12,948 nucleotides of DNA from positions 1-12,948 of the forward strand of contig JAEZQX010000572.1 in NCBI GenBank assembly GCA_023441105.1, in the 5' to 3' direction. The stretch comes from Pseudomonadota bacterium. Its GTDB lineage: Bacteria; Pseudomonadota; Gammaproteobacteria; Burkholderiales; Burkholderiaceae. Made by a program: the position numbers and the translations under genes. Below are positions 1 through 8,459 of this stretch, piece by piece (the first letter of the stretch is position 1; every line of letters starts with the position of its first letter). Under the pieces are notes generated by a model. The model saw nothing but the letters and a program-made list of their open reading frames with translations, had not been told where the DNA came from and did not search any database.

Positions 1-1
1 C

Positions 2-1318
2 GTCTACGCCGGCCACCAGTTCGGCGTCTGGGCGGGCCGGCTCGGCGACGGCCGGGCGCTGCTGCTCGGCGACGCCCCGGCCACCGCGCCCTCTGGATTC
101 CTCGCCCTCGCCGGATCGGACCAGCAACTGCTGGATTTCGACCGCTGGGAACTGCAGCTCAAGGGCTCCGGCATGACGCCGTATTCGCGCATGGGCGACG
201 GCCGTGCCGTCCTGCGCTCCTCCATCCGCGAGTTCCTCTGCTCGGAGGCGATGGCGGCGCTGGGTATTCCGACGACCCGAGCCATGGCGGTGGCGGGGTC
301 GGACGTGCCGGTGTTTCGCGAGGACGTCGAAACGGCGGCCGTGGTGCTGCGGATGTCGCCCAGCTTCGTGCGCTTCGGCAGCTTCGAATACTTCTACTAC
401 TTCCGCAAGCACGAGCAGTTGCGGACGCTGGCAGACCATGTGATCCGGCAGTTCTATCCCGAATGCGCCGCGCGGGAGCAGCCGTATGCCGCCCTGCTGT
501 CCGAGGTGACGGCGCGCACGGCGCGGCTGATCGCCAAATGGCAGGCGGTCGGCTTCTGCCACGGCGTCATGAATACCGACAACATGTCCATCCTCGGCCT
601 GACCATCGACTATGGTCCGTTCGGGTTCCTCGACGCCTTCGAGGCGGATCACATCTGCAACCACTCCGACGAGGGCGGGCGCTATGCGTACTCGCGCCAG
701 CCGGACATCGGCGAGTGGAACTGCTATGCGCTGGGGCAATCGCTGGTACCGCTGATCGGCAGCGCCAAGGAGACCGAGGACGCACTGCAGGTGTACAAGT
801 CGGCCTACCGCGACGAGTTCCTGTTGCAGATCCGCGCCAAGCTCGGCCTCGTCGAGCCGCAGCCGGAGGACACGGCCCTGGTCGAGAGCCTGTTCGGGAT
901 GCTCGAACGCAGCCATCCGGATTTCACCCTGTTCTTCCGCAATCTTGCCGGCGTTGCCCGCGACGGCAGCGGCGGCGACGCACCGGTGCGGGACCTCTGC
1001 ATCGACCGCGAGGACTGCGACCGCTGGCTGGCCGCATACCGTGCCCGCCTGGCCGCGGAGGCGCGCCCGGACGAGGAACGGCGGGCGGCGATGAACCGCG
1101 TCAACCCGCGCTTCGTGCTGCGCAACTATCTCGCCGAGGCCGCCATCCGGCAGGCGACCGCCGCCCTCGGCGAGCCGCCGGAGCAGCGGGAGTTCGCCGA
1201 AGTGGCGCGCCTCGCACAGGTCCTTGCCGCGCCCTTTGACGAGCAGCCCGCAAATGCTCAATATGCCGCACTGCCGCCGGACTGGGCGAGCCACATCGAG
1301 GTGAGCTGTTCTTCATGA
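2..1318 (+). CDS. selO: Protein adenylyltransferase SelO (YdiU family), 5' truncated by window edge
   Basis: SelO has a pseudokinase fold and transfers AMP from ATP to Ser, Thr or Tyr of protein substrates; in E. coli it is linked to oxidative stress. The open frame enters at base 2 and runs for 438 residues. E. coli SelO has about 478, so only the N-terminus is missing. Visible hallmarks, numbered from the window edge, are YAGHQFGVW near residue 2, the ATP-site stretch [17 protein letters not shown] with K54, HGVMNTDN at 187-194 and TIDYGPFGF at 201-209 with the metal- and catalysis-associated Asn and Asp residues. The protein ends in VSCSS. C436 matches the position that is selenocysteine in animal SelO, and C219 in ICNHSD matches its disulfide partner in E. 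coli, so redox gating is inferred. The stop overlaps the yciB start (ATGA). Family assignment is very secure. Confidence 0.96.
   Translation, partial: VYAGHQFGVWAGRLGDGRALLLGDAPATAPSGFLALAGSDQQLLDFDRWELQLKGSGMTPYSRMGDGRAVLRSSIREFLCSEAMAALGIPTTRAMAVAGSDVPVFREDVETAAVVLRMSPSFVRFGSFEYFYYFRKHEQLRTLADHVIRQFYPECAAREQPYAALLSEVTARTARLIAKWQAVGFCHGVMNTDNMSILGLTIDYGPFGFLDAFEADHICNHSDEGGRYAYSRQPDIGEWNCYALGQSLVPLIGSAKETEDALQVYKSAYRDEFLLQIRAKLGLVEPQPEDTALVESLFGMLERSHPDFTLFFRNLAGVARDGSGGDAPVRDLCIDREDCDRWLAAYRARLAAEARPDEERRAAMNRVNPRFVLRNYLAEAAIRQATAALGEPPEQREFAEVARLAQVLAAPFDEQPANAQYAALPPDWASHIEVSCSS
1298..1305 (+). promoter_or_regulatory. Shine-Dalgarno of yciB inside the selO 3' end
   Basis: The sequence GAGGTGAG lies about 9 bases before the yciB ATG at 1315. 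It is read in the selO frame as the last conserved residues (Glu-Val-Ser), so one stretch serves both the SelO tail and yciB initiation. This supports the ATG at 1315 and translational coupling. Confidence 0.7.
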
Positions 1319-1863
1319 AGAAGCTTCTGTTCGACCTGTTCCCGATCATCCTGTTCTTCGTCGCCTTCAAGTTCGCCGACATCTACACGGCGACGGCCGT
1401 GGCCATCGGCGCGACCATCGCGCAGATCCTCTGGCTCAAGCTGCGCGGTCGGCACGTGGAGGTCATGCAGTGGATCAGCCTGGGCGTGATCGTCGTGTTC
1501 GGCGGCCTGACGCTGATGCTGCACGACGAGGCCTTCATCAAGTGGAAGCCGACCATCCTGTACTGGCTGTTCGCCGGCGGCCTGCTCGTCGCACGGCTGA
1601 TGGGCCGCAACCTGATGAAGACCTTCATGGGCGGGCAGATGAGCCTGCCGGACCCGGTCTGGGAGCGGGTCAACCAGATGTGGATCCTCTACTTCGTGGT
1701 GATGGGCGCGCTGAACCTGTGGGTCGCCTACTCCTGGAGCACCGACATCTGGGTCAATTTCAAGCTCTTCGGCACCCTCGGCATGACGCTGCTGTTCGTG
1801 ATCCTGCAGGGGATCTACCTGAGCCGCTTCATCAAGGACTCCGGCGATGAAGCCCGCTCTTGA
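1315..1863 (+). CDS. yciB: Inner membrane septation protein A, YciB/IspZ family
   Basis: YciB is a small polytopic inner-membrane protein needed for normal cell division and envelope integrity in several Gram-negative bacteria; its biochemical activity is unknown. The 182-residue product has the usual family length. It opens with [19 protein letters not shown], typical of the family, and contains about six hydrophobic segments (roughly residues 4-20, 22-41, 50-68, 79-96, 121-139 and 148-168). Family-typical pieces include KWKPTILYW near 77-84 and an amphipathic loop with [12 protein letters not shown] at 95-106. The start overlaps the selO stop by 4 bp and has a good Shine-Dalgarno; the 3' end overlaps the BolA gene by 17 bp, so the three genes are probably one operon. 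No defects are visible. The older name IspZ does not imply a role in isoprenoid synthesis. Confidence 0.95.
   Translation: MKKLLFDLFPIILFFVAFKFADIYTATAVAIGATIAQILWLKLRGRHVEVMQWISLGVIVVFGGLTLMLHDEAFIKWKPTILYWLFAGGLLVARLMGRNLMKTFMGGQMSLPDPVWERVNQMWILYFVVMGALNLWVAYSWSTDIWVNFKLFGTLGMTLLFVILQGIYLSRFIKDSGDEARS
1834..1838 (+). promoter_or_regulatory. Shine-Dalgarno of the BolA-family gene
   Basis: AAGGA lies 8 bases before the ATG at 1847, inside the yciB coding region. It supports the overlapping start. Confidence 0.6.
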
Positions 1864-2137
1864 GGAGCTCGAGCAACGGCTGAGCCAGCGCTTTCCCGAC
1901 GCGCGGCTGCGGGTGGTGGACGACAGCCATTTACATGCGGGACACATCGGCGCGGCCGGCGGCGCGGGACACTTCACCGTCGAGATCGTCTCCGACGCGT
2001 TCGCGGGAGCGGGTCGCGTGGCGCGACATCGGCTGGTGTATGATGCCGTTGCCGACTGGATGCCACACAGGATCCACGCCCTGGGCGTCACGGCGACCAC
2101 GCCCGCAGAATCGGCAGCGGCACCGCCCGGCGCGTGA
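1847..2137 (+). CDS. bolA: BolA family protein
   Basis: BolA proteins are small cytoplasmic partners of monothiol glutaredoxins; the pair binds a [2Fe-2S] cluster and helps in iron-sulfur trafficking. E. coli BolA also affects morphology and acts as a transcription factor under stress. The 96-residue product carries the family core: an N-terminal helix (residues 2-15), the strand LRVVDDS with HLHAGH near 28-33, [12 protein letters not shown] at 41-52, then [16 protein letters not shown] (57-72) and HRIHALGV at 74-81. H61 of RHRLVY and H77 are the conserved histidines most likely to matter for cluster binding, by comparison with the family. The last 15 residues are a low-complexity Ala/Pro tail. 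The start overlaps yciB by 17 bp and has a clear Shine-Dalgarno. Family is secure; whether it is the BolA or the IbaG-type paralogue is less so, though the sequence resembles BolA more. Confidence 0.93.
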   Translation: MKPALEELEQRLSQRFPDARLRVVDDSHLHAGHIGAAGGAGHFTVEIVSDAFAGAGRVARHRLVYDAVADWMPHRIHALGVTATTPAESAAAPPGA

Positions 2138-2260
2138 TTGCCGCCGTGTGATCGCCACTCCCCTGTGATCGCCCGTCCCCCACTTTCTTGCACGTCGCAT
2201 CAGCCAGCAGCCGCTCCGACGCCGGCTCCCGACCATCCAACCCAACGACTGGAACCTGAC

Positions 2261-3139
2261 ATGCCAATACTTGCGGATCTGCAACCTATCGCCTGCCTGC
2301 CGACGTCCGGCAGCCGGCGCACCCGGCGTGAGGCGCGGCCGCGCTCGTGGGCCTTGCTCTCGCCGCTGCTGGCTGCGGGCCTGGTCGTCGGCTCGCTGCT
2401 TGGCGCCGGCCCTGCCCTCGCCCAGAATGCCGCCGTCGTCAACGGCAAGGCCATCCCGAAGGAGCGGGTCGACGAGTTCGTCGAAGCGCTGGCTGCGCAG
2501 GGCCGGCCGGACACGCCGCAGACCCGGGAACTGGTGCGGGAGGAACTGATCGCACGCGAGATCTTTGCCCAGGAGGCCGACAAGCGCGGCCTGGCCCGTT
2601 CGGCTGAAGTGCAGCGCCAGATCGAGAACACCCGCCAGGACATCCTCATCCGAGCGCTGATCCGCGACTACCTCACCAAGAACCCGGTGAAGGATGCTGA
2701 CGTCCAGGCCGAGTACGACAAGTTCAAGCAGGAGGCAAGCGCCAGCGGCAAGGAGTACAAGGCGCGTCACATCCTCGTCGAGGACGAAGGCGAGGCGAAG
2801 AAGCTGATCGAGCAGTTGAAGAAGGGCGAGTCGTTCGAGACGCTGGCGAAGGATTCCAAGGATCCTGGCTCAGCCGGCACCGGCGGCGACCTCGGCTGGA
2901 ACACCGCCTCCACGTTCGTGAAGGAGTTCAGCGATGCGATGGTGGCGCTCGAGAAAGGCAAGACCGTGACCGAGCCGGTCAAGACACAATTCGGCTACCA
3001 CGTGATCCGCCTGGATGACGTGCGCGATGCGGAGCCGCCGCCGCTGGACCAGGTCAAGCCGCAAATCCAGCAGCAGCTGGAGCGCCAGAAGGTCCAGCAA
3101 CTGCAGCAGGAATTGCGCGCCGCTGCCAAGGTGGAATAG
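2261..3139 (+). CDS. Secreted parvulin-type peptidyl-prolyl cis-trans isomerase (PpiC/SurA-like)
   Basis: This is a periplasmic foldase that isomerises Xaa-Pro bonds and may chaperone envelope proteins. With the ATG at 2261 the product is 292 residues. It has an unusually long basic n-region (about 28 residues), a hydrophobic core (WALLSPLLAAGLVVGSLLGAG) and a probable signal peptidase site after PALA at residue 54. AVVNGKAIPKERVDEFVEAL (58-77) starts the SurA-like N-terminal helical region. The parvulin domain spans about 166-255, with ARHILVEDEGEAKKLI, SFETLAKDSKDPGSAGTGGDLGW and a final FGYHVIRLDDVR. A Gln-rich coiled-coil-like tail (about 263-288) closes the protein. The frame stays open back to 2138, but that stretch is Pro/His-rich and atypical for a signal peptide, and GGAAC sits 6 bases before the chosen ATG. 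A parvulin gene after yciB-bolA is a recurring betaproteobacterial order. Confidence 0.9.
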   Translation: MPILADLQPIACLPTSGSRRTRREARPRSWALLSPLLAAGLVVGSLLGAGPALAQNAAVVNGKAIPKERVDEFVEALAAQGRPDTPQTRELVREELIAREIFAQEADKRGLARSAEVQRQIENTRQDILIRALIRDYLTKNPVKDADVQAEYDKFKQEASASGKEYKARHILVEDEGEAKKLIEQLKKGESFETLAKDSKDPGSAGTGGDLGWNTASTFVKEFSDAMVALEKGKTVTEPVKTQFGYHVIRLDDVRDAEPPPLDQVKPQIQQQLERQKVQQLQQELRAAAKVE

Positions 3140-3164
3140 ACTCCGCTCACAACTGACAGCCGGG

Positions 3165-3839
<675 letters not shown>

Positions 3840-3844
3840 CTATC

Positions 3845-6800
3845 ATGCCTGCTCGCCCCATCCGGCCCCGTGGAACGGTTGAACCAGTGAACGAAAGCGT
3901 CCGGCCCGCGCCCCGTCCCGCCCTCATGCGGATGGCCCGCTACCTCGCCGTCGCGTTGGCCGCTTTCCTCCTCCTGTGCGCCATGGCGGCGCTGGCCGTG
4001 CCGCTGCTCATCCAGCAAGTCGTCCTCGAGCGCCTGGGCGAGGCGATCGGCCGGCAGGTCACCATCGAGCGCACCCGCTTCAATCCCTTCAAGCTCACGC
4101 TGACGGCGCGGGGCGTGCGGATCGCGGCCCAGGACCCGACTGCAGACTTCGTCACCATCGAGGCGTTGCTGGCCGATCTCTCGATCTCGAGCATCAGGCA
4201 TCTTGCGCCGGTCATCGAGTCGCTCAGGATCGAGACGCCGGTCGTGCGGCTGCAGCGGACGGCGCTGGCGAGCTTCAACTTCAGCGATATCGTCGACCGG
4301 CTCGCGGCGGCGCCCGAGGAACCCGCACCCTCGGGGGGGCCGGGACGGTTTGCGCTGCGCAACCTCGAGCTCAGCGGCGGCGAGGTCCATTTCGACGACA
4401 AGGTGCTGGAACAGGCTCGCCACATCACCGACCTGCGACTGGTCATCCCTGTCATCGCCAACCTGGGCGACGCCAGCGCGAGCAAGGTGGAGCCATCGCT
4501 GTCGGCGCTGCTCGACGGCAGCCCCCTCGAGGTGCGCGGGACATCCCTGCCGTTCAGCGACAGCCGCGAGACCTCGCTCGAGCTCCGCCTCCAGGATCTC
4601 GAGCTGGCATCCTATCCCCGCCTGTCGCCGGTGCCGCTGCGCTTGAGCCTGCCGAAGGGAAGGCTCGGCAGCGAACTGAACGTGCGCTTCGCGCGGCAGA
4701 CCGATGGGCCGCAGCTGGTGATCACCGGCAGCGTGCACATCGACGACCTGCAGCTCGACGCCGTCGACGGTCCGCGCCTGCTGCTGGCAAGGCGCATTGC
4801 GCTGGGCATCGTCGGCGTGGAGCCATTGGCCAATCGCTACGCCTTCGGCGAGCTGGACGTGGACGGCCTGGCGGTCGATCTCACCCGCGCGCGCGATGGC
4901 GGGCTGGCGCTGGTACGGGCATTCTCCGCCGGGCCGGCGGCCAAGACGCCGCGGCAGCCGAAAGCCGCGGGCGCTCCGGCCGGCGGTCAGGAAGCGAAGG
5001 TCGACGGGGACGGTGGCGGGGCCGCCGGTCCGGCTGTCGAGTGGAGCATCCGCCAGACCAACCTGCGCGATGGCCGGCTCGTCTGGCGCGACGAGACGGT
5101 CGCTCCGCCGGTCGTGCTGGACCAGCATGGCATCGCGATCGCGGTTGCCGCCATCGGCAACCGCCAGGAGGCGCCCGCGGCTGCAAAGCTGTCGTTCAAG
5201 CAGGGCGACGCTTCCAGCCTGTCGTGGCAAGGCCGGCTCGACCTGGCGAAGTCGCAGGCGGCCGGGGGCATCGACGCGCAGGTCGCGAGCCTTGCGCCCT
5301 ACCTGTCCTATGTCGCACCGTTGCTGGCGGCGCGGCTGGAGACCGGCGTGATCGCCCTGAAAGGAGATCTTGCGGCCGATTGGGCGGGCGACTTCAGGCT
5401 CGATGTCGCCAAGGCGCAGGCAAGCGTGAACCAGGCGAGGCTGACGCTGCCGGACGAGAAGGAGGCGGCGGTCGCGATCGGTCGCCTGGCAGTCGACGGC
5501 GTCTCGCTTTCCCTGGCCGAGCGCCGGCTGCAAGCGGATCGGGTCGGGCTGAGCGATGCCGACATCCGCGTGCGACGCGAGGCGCAAGGCGCGATCAACC
5601 TGCAGCGGCTGCTCGCGCCGGCGGCCGGCAATGAAACGGCCGGCGGCAACGACCGCGCGCCGGAGTGGAAGGTGACCATCGACAGGCTGGAGCTCGACGG
5701 CAACCGCGTCGCCTGGCGCGACCTCGGCACCCCGGATCCGGTGGAGGTGCCCATCACCGGCCTGGCGGGCAGCGTCGGGCCGCTCGGCACCGATCTCGCC
5801 ACGCGAAGCAAGGTGGAAGTGCACGCCCGGCTCGGCAAGGATGGGATGCTCAAGGCGACCGGCGATCTGGCGATCCAGCCGCTGTCGCTGGCGCTCGACC
5901 TGCAATTGCAGCGCCTGGCGCTCGCTCCCTTCGACCCGTATCTCGCCGAACGACTTGCGCTCGAAATCGACGAGGGCGCGCTGGATGGCAGCGGCAAGCT
6001 GCGCTACCAGGAAGGTCGCCTCGCCTACGCCGGGCGACTGGCGGTCGGCGACTTGCGCAGCCGCGAGCGCGGCAGTGACCGCGAGACCATCCGCTGGAAA
6101 CGCCTGCTGCTCGATGGGATCGACATCGACGTCGACCCCCGGCAGCTCGGGCCCAAGGATCGGATCGCCATCGGCGGCATCACCCTGAGCGACTTCTTCG
6201 CCAGGGTGCTGCTGGGCGAGGACGGCCGCCTCAACCTCCAGGACATCGTTCGCCGCGATCCCGCGCCTGACGCCAAGCCGGCGGCCGGCGGCGACGGCGA
6301 CGGCGCGGGTCCGGCGATCCGTCTGGGCGGCATCAAGCTCGAGCAGGGCCGCTCCAACTTCACGGACCGGTTCGTGCGGCCGAATTATTCGGTCAACCTC
6401 ACCGACTTGAACGGTGCCGTGTCGGCCATGGCGTCCGACCGGCGCGTGCAATCGGACGTGGCGCTGACCGGCCGCGTCGGCGGCAATGCGGCGGTCGACA
6501 TCTCCGGCAAGATCGACCCGCTCGGCCCGGCGCTGGCGGCCGATATCCGCGCCAGGGCGAACGGCATCGACCTGCCGCCGCTCACGCCCTATTCCACCAA
6601 GTACATCGGCTACACGATCGAAAAGGGCAAGCTGAACCTGGATGTCCACTACCGGATCGAGAACGACCGGCTGGAGGCCCAGAACCGGGTGCTGCTCGAC
6701 CAGTTGACGCTGGGCGAGAAAGTCGCAAGCCCGGAGGCGACCAACCTGCCGGTCCAGTTCGCCCTCGGACTGCTGAAGAACAGCAGGGGCGAGATCGACG

Positions 6801-7552
6801 TCAGCCTGCCCATCGCGGGCTCGCTCGACGATCCGCAGTTCTCGATCGCCGGCCTGATCGGCAACGCCATCGTCAACCTGCTCACCAAGGCAGTCACCGC
6901 GCCATTCAGCGCGCTTGCTGCCGCGTTCGGTGGCGGCAAGGAGGAGTTGTCCCATGTCGAGTTCCAGCACGGCAGCGCGCGGCTGACGCAGGAGGCGACG
7001 CGGCGCCTGCAGCTGATCGCCAAGGCGCTGCTCGATCGGCCGGCGCTCAAGCTGGAGATCGCCGGTCGCGTCGATCCCGCGGCCGAGCAGGATGCGATCC
7101 GGCGCGAGCGGCTGGATGCGCGGCTGCGGGCGCTCAAGCGACGCGAAACGGCCGATGCCGGTGCGCAGCGCGATTCGCCGGAGCGCCAGGAGGAGGCGGC
7201 GACCGCCGCCGGCATCACCGTCACGTCCGAGGAGTATCCGGCTTTGCTGCAGCGGCTGTACGACGAAAGCGACCTGCCGGACAAGCCGCGCAACGCGGCC
7301 GGTGTCGCGCGCCGGCTCGAGGTGCCCGAGATGGAGAAGCTGCTGCTCGCGTCGATCGCGGTGGATGCGGATGCGGCGCGGCGTCTCGGCACCCGGCGCG
7401 GCCAGTCGGTGCAGCGCTGGCTCGCCTCGCAGGGCAAGGTCCCCGAAGGCCGGATGTTCCTGCTGGCGCCGCGCGTCGATCCGTCGCAGACCGGGCCCAA
7501 CCAGTCGCGCCCGCAATGCACGGCGAGTTGCGCCGAGTTCTCGTTGCGTTGA
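3845..7552 (+). CDS. Large DUF748 / AsmA-like envelope protein with OmpA-like C-terminal region
   Basis: Members of this group are anchored in the inner membrane and project a long beta-rich body into the periplasm; relatives in the AsmA group (TamB, YhdP) are linked to lipid transport to the outer membrane. That role is inferred here. The 1235-residue product has one membrane helix (about 31-55), an AsmA-like start (VTIERTRFNPFKLTLTARG, then SLRIETPVVRLQRT), and four copies of a strand motif at 178-186 (GGEVHFDDK), 409-417 (DGRLVWRDE), 619-627 (GNRVAWRDL) and 834-842 (QGRSNFTDR), each preceded by an Ala/Gly/Pro-rich linker. From about 1036, VEFQHGSARLTQEATRRL resembles an OmpA-like domain start, and the end (RRGQSVQRWLASQGKVPEGR) matches DUF748 family tails. 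Start choice is uncertain: ATG 3845 lacks a Shine-Dalgarno; GTG 3887 and ATG 3926 are in-frame alternatives. It is divergent from tadA. Confidence 0.85.
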   Translation: MPARPIRPRGTVEPVNESVRPAPRPALMRMARYLAVALAAFLLLCAMAALAVPLLIQQVVLERLGEAIGRQVTIERTRFNPFKLTLTARGVRIAAQDPTADFVTIEALLADLSISSIRHLAPVIESLRIETPVVRLQRTALASFNFSDIVDRLAAAPEEPAPSGGPGRFALRNLELSGGEVHFDDKVLEQARHITDLRLVIPVIANLGDASASKVEPSLSALLDGSPLEVRGTSLPFSDSRETSLELRLQDLELASYPRLSPVPLRLSLPKGRLGSELNVRFARQTDGPQLVITGSVHIDDLQLDAVDGPRLLLARRIALGIVGVEPLANRYAFGELDVDGLAVDLTRARDGGLALVRAFSAGPAAKTPRQPKAAGAPAGGQEAKVDGDGGGAAGPAVEWSIRQTNLRDGRLVWRDETVAPPVVLDQHGIAIAVAAIGNRQEAPAAAKLSFKQGDASSLSWQGRLDLAKSQAAGGIDAQVASLAPYLSYVAPLLAARLETGVIALKGDLAADWAGDFRLDVAKAQASVNQARLTLPDEKEAAVAIGRLAVDGVSLSLAERRLQADRVGLSDADIRVRREAQGAINLQRLLAPAAGNETAGGNDRAPEWKVTIDRLELDGNRVAWRDLGTPDPVEVPITGLAGSVGPLGTDLATRSKVEVHARLGKDGMLKATGDLAIQPLSLALDLQLQRLALAPFDPYLAERLALEIDEGALDGSGKLRYQEGRLAYAGRLAVGDLRSRERGSDRETIRWKRLLLDGIDIDVDPRQLGPKDRIAIGGITLSDFFARVLLGEDGRLNLQDIVRRDPAPDAKPAAGGDGDGAGPAIRLGGIKLEQGRSNFTDRFVRPNYSVNLTDLNGAVSAMASDRRVQSDVALTGRVGGNAAVDISGKIDPLGPALAADIRARANGIDLPPLTPYSTKYIGYTIEKGKLNLDVHYRIENDRLEAQNRVLLDQLTLGEKVASPEATNLPVQFALGLLKNSRGEIDVSLPIAGSLDDPQFSIAGLIGNAIVNLLTKAVTAPFSALAAAFGGGKEELSHVEFQHGSARLTQEATRRLQLIAKALLDRPALKLEIAGRVDPAAEQDAIRRERLDARLRALKRRETADAGAQRDSPERQEEAATAAGITVTSEEYPALLQRLYDESDLPDKPRNAAGVARRLEVPEMEKLLLASIAVDADAARRLGTRRGQSVQRWLASQGKVPEGRMFLLAPRVDPSQTGPNQSRPQCTASCAEFSLR

Positions 7553-7583
7553 TCATCGCCGCTGGAGGCCACGCTGCAGGAAC

Positions 7584-7594
7584 CGTTCGGAACG
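7584..7594. promoter_or_regulatory. Candidate operator upstream of the IclR-family gene
   Basis: CGTTC-G-GAACG is a perfect interrupted palindrome 6 bases before the IclR ATG. With the preceding bases it forms GAAC (7580-7583), GTTC (7585-7588), GAAC (7590-7593): two inverted steps and one direct repeat at 10-bp spacing. This pattern suits binding by a dimeric or tetrameric regulator. The GGAAC parts could instead serve only as Shine-Dalgarno sequence. Confidence 0.35.
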
Positions 7595-7600
7595 CGCGAC

Positions 7601-8437
7601 ATGAAGCAAGATGACGACTACGCCCTGCCCGACCCCGCGGCAGGCAGCGAAGCGATCCCGCCGCCGGCCGGACGGGCGCCGGAGGATCGCCATTTCGTGG
7701 CGGCGCTGGCACGCGGCCTGCAGGTCCTCGCCTGCTTCCGTTCCGGCGACCGGACCCTCGGCAACCTCGAGATCGCCCAGCGCTGCGGCCTGCCCAAGTC
7801 GACGGTGTCGCGGCTGACATCCACCTTGAGGCGCCTCGGCTACCTCATCCAGGTGGCGGACAGCGGCAAGTACCGGCTGGGCACGGCGACGCTGTCGCTG
7901 GGCAGTGCCATGCTGGCCCGGCTCGACGTGCGCAAGCTGGCGCGGCCGGGCATGCAGGAGCTGGCGGAGTTCTCAGGCGCCACCGTCTCCCTGGGCACGC
8001 GCGACCGGCGCTCGATGCTGTACATCGAAAGCTGCCGCAGTTCGGCGGCACTGACCTTGAGCCTCGATGTCGGTTCGCGCATTCCGCTTGCCACCTCGGC
8101 AATGGGTCGCGCCTGGCTCGCCATGGCGGCCGTCGACGAGCGGCGCGACGCGCTCGATCGCATCGCCGAGCGCGACCCTGCGGCTTGGCCGGATACCCGG
8201 GCCCGGATCGACGCGTCGATCGACGACTCGCGCAAGCTCGGCGTCACCTGCTCTTTCGGGGAATGGCAGAAGGACGTCAACGGCATTGCTCGTGCCTTCC
8301 AGCCGGGCGGCAGCCTGCCGCTCATGGCGCTCAACGTCGGCGGTCCCTCGTCGAGCCTGTCGCCTTCGTTCCTGCTCGATGAAGTCAGGCCACGCCTGCT
8401 CGCCCTGGTGGAACGGCTTGCGGCGCAGGCGGCCTAG
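7601..8437 (+). CDS. IclR-family transcriptional regulator
   Basis: IclR-type regulators bind DNA as dimers or tetramers and respond to small carboxylic acids, often aromatic or other catabolic intermediates, through a C-terminal GAF-like domain. The 278-residue product has a disordered N-terminus (1-30), a winged helix-turn-helix at about 32-97 (FVAALARGLQVLACF, then LEIAQRCGLPKSTVSRLTST as the recognition region and the wing GKYRLG) and an effector domain with SRIPLATSAMGRAWLA at 159-174, matching the conserved IclR block. CSFGEWQKDVNGIARAF (217-233) and LPLMALNVGGPSS (239-251) are also family-typical. The ATG at 7601 follows the DUF748 stop by 48 bp and is preceded by GGAAC. It sits 22 bp before the acyl-CoA ligase gene, so it probably controls that gene and perhaps the facing ABC importer. 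The effector is unknown. Confidence 0.93.
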   Translation: MKQDDDYALPDPAAGSEAIPPPAGRAPEDRHFVAALARGLQVLACFRSGDRTLGNLEIAQRCGLPKSTVSRLTSTLRRLGYLIQVADSGKYRLGTATLSLGSAMLARLDVRKLARPGMQELAEFSGATVSLGTRDRRSMLYIESCRSSAALTLSLDVGSRIPLATSAMGRAWLAMAAVDERRDALDRIAERDPAAWPDTRARIDASIDDSRKLGVTCSFGEWQKDVNGIARAFQPGGSLPLMALNVGGPSSSLSPSFLLDEVRPRLLALVERLAAQAA

Positions 8438-8459
8438 CTTCGACGTGACGACGCCGGCA

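Noticed and set aside
2138..2260. Upstream extension of the parvulin frame to ATG 2138
   Set aside because: The extra 41 residues are Pro/His/Ser-rich, contain the short DNA repeats and would bury the signal peptide far inside the protein.
8067..8459. N-terminal extension of the ligase frame back to 8067
   Set aside because: This part overlaps most of the IclR effector domain and is Arg/Ser-rich noise; ligase homology begins only after 8460.
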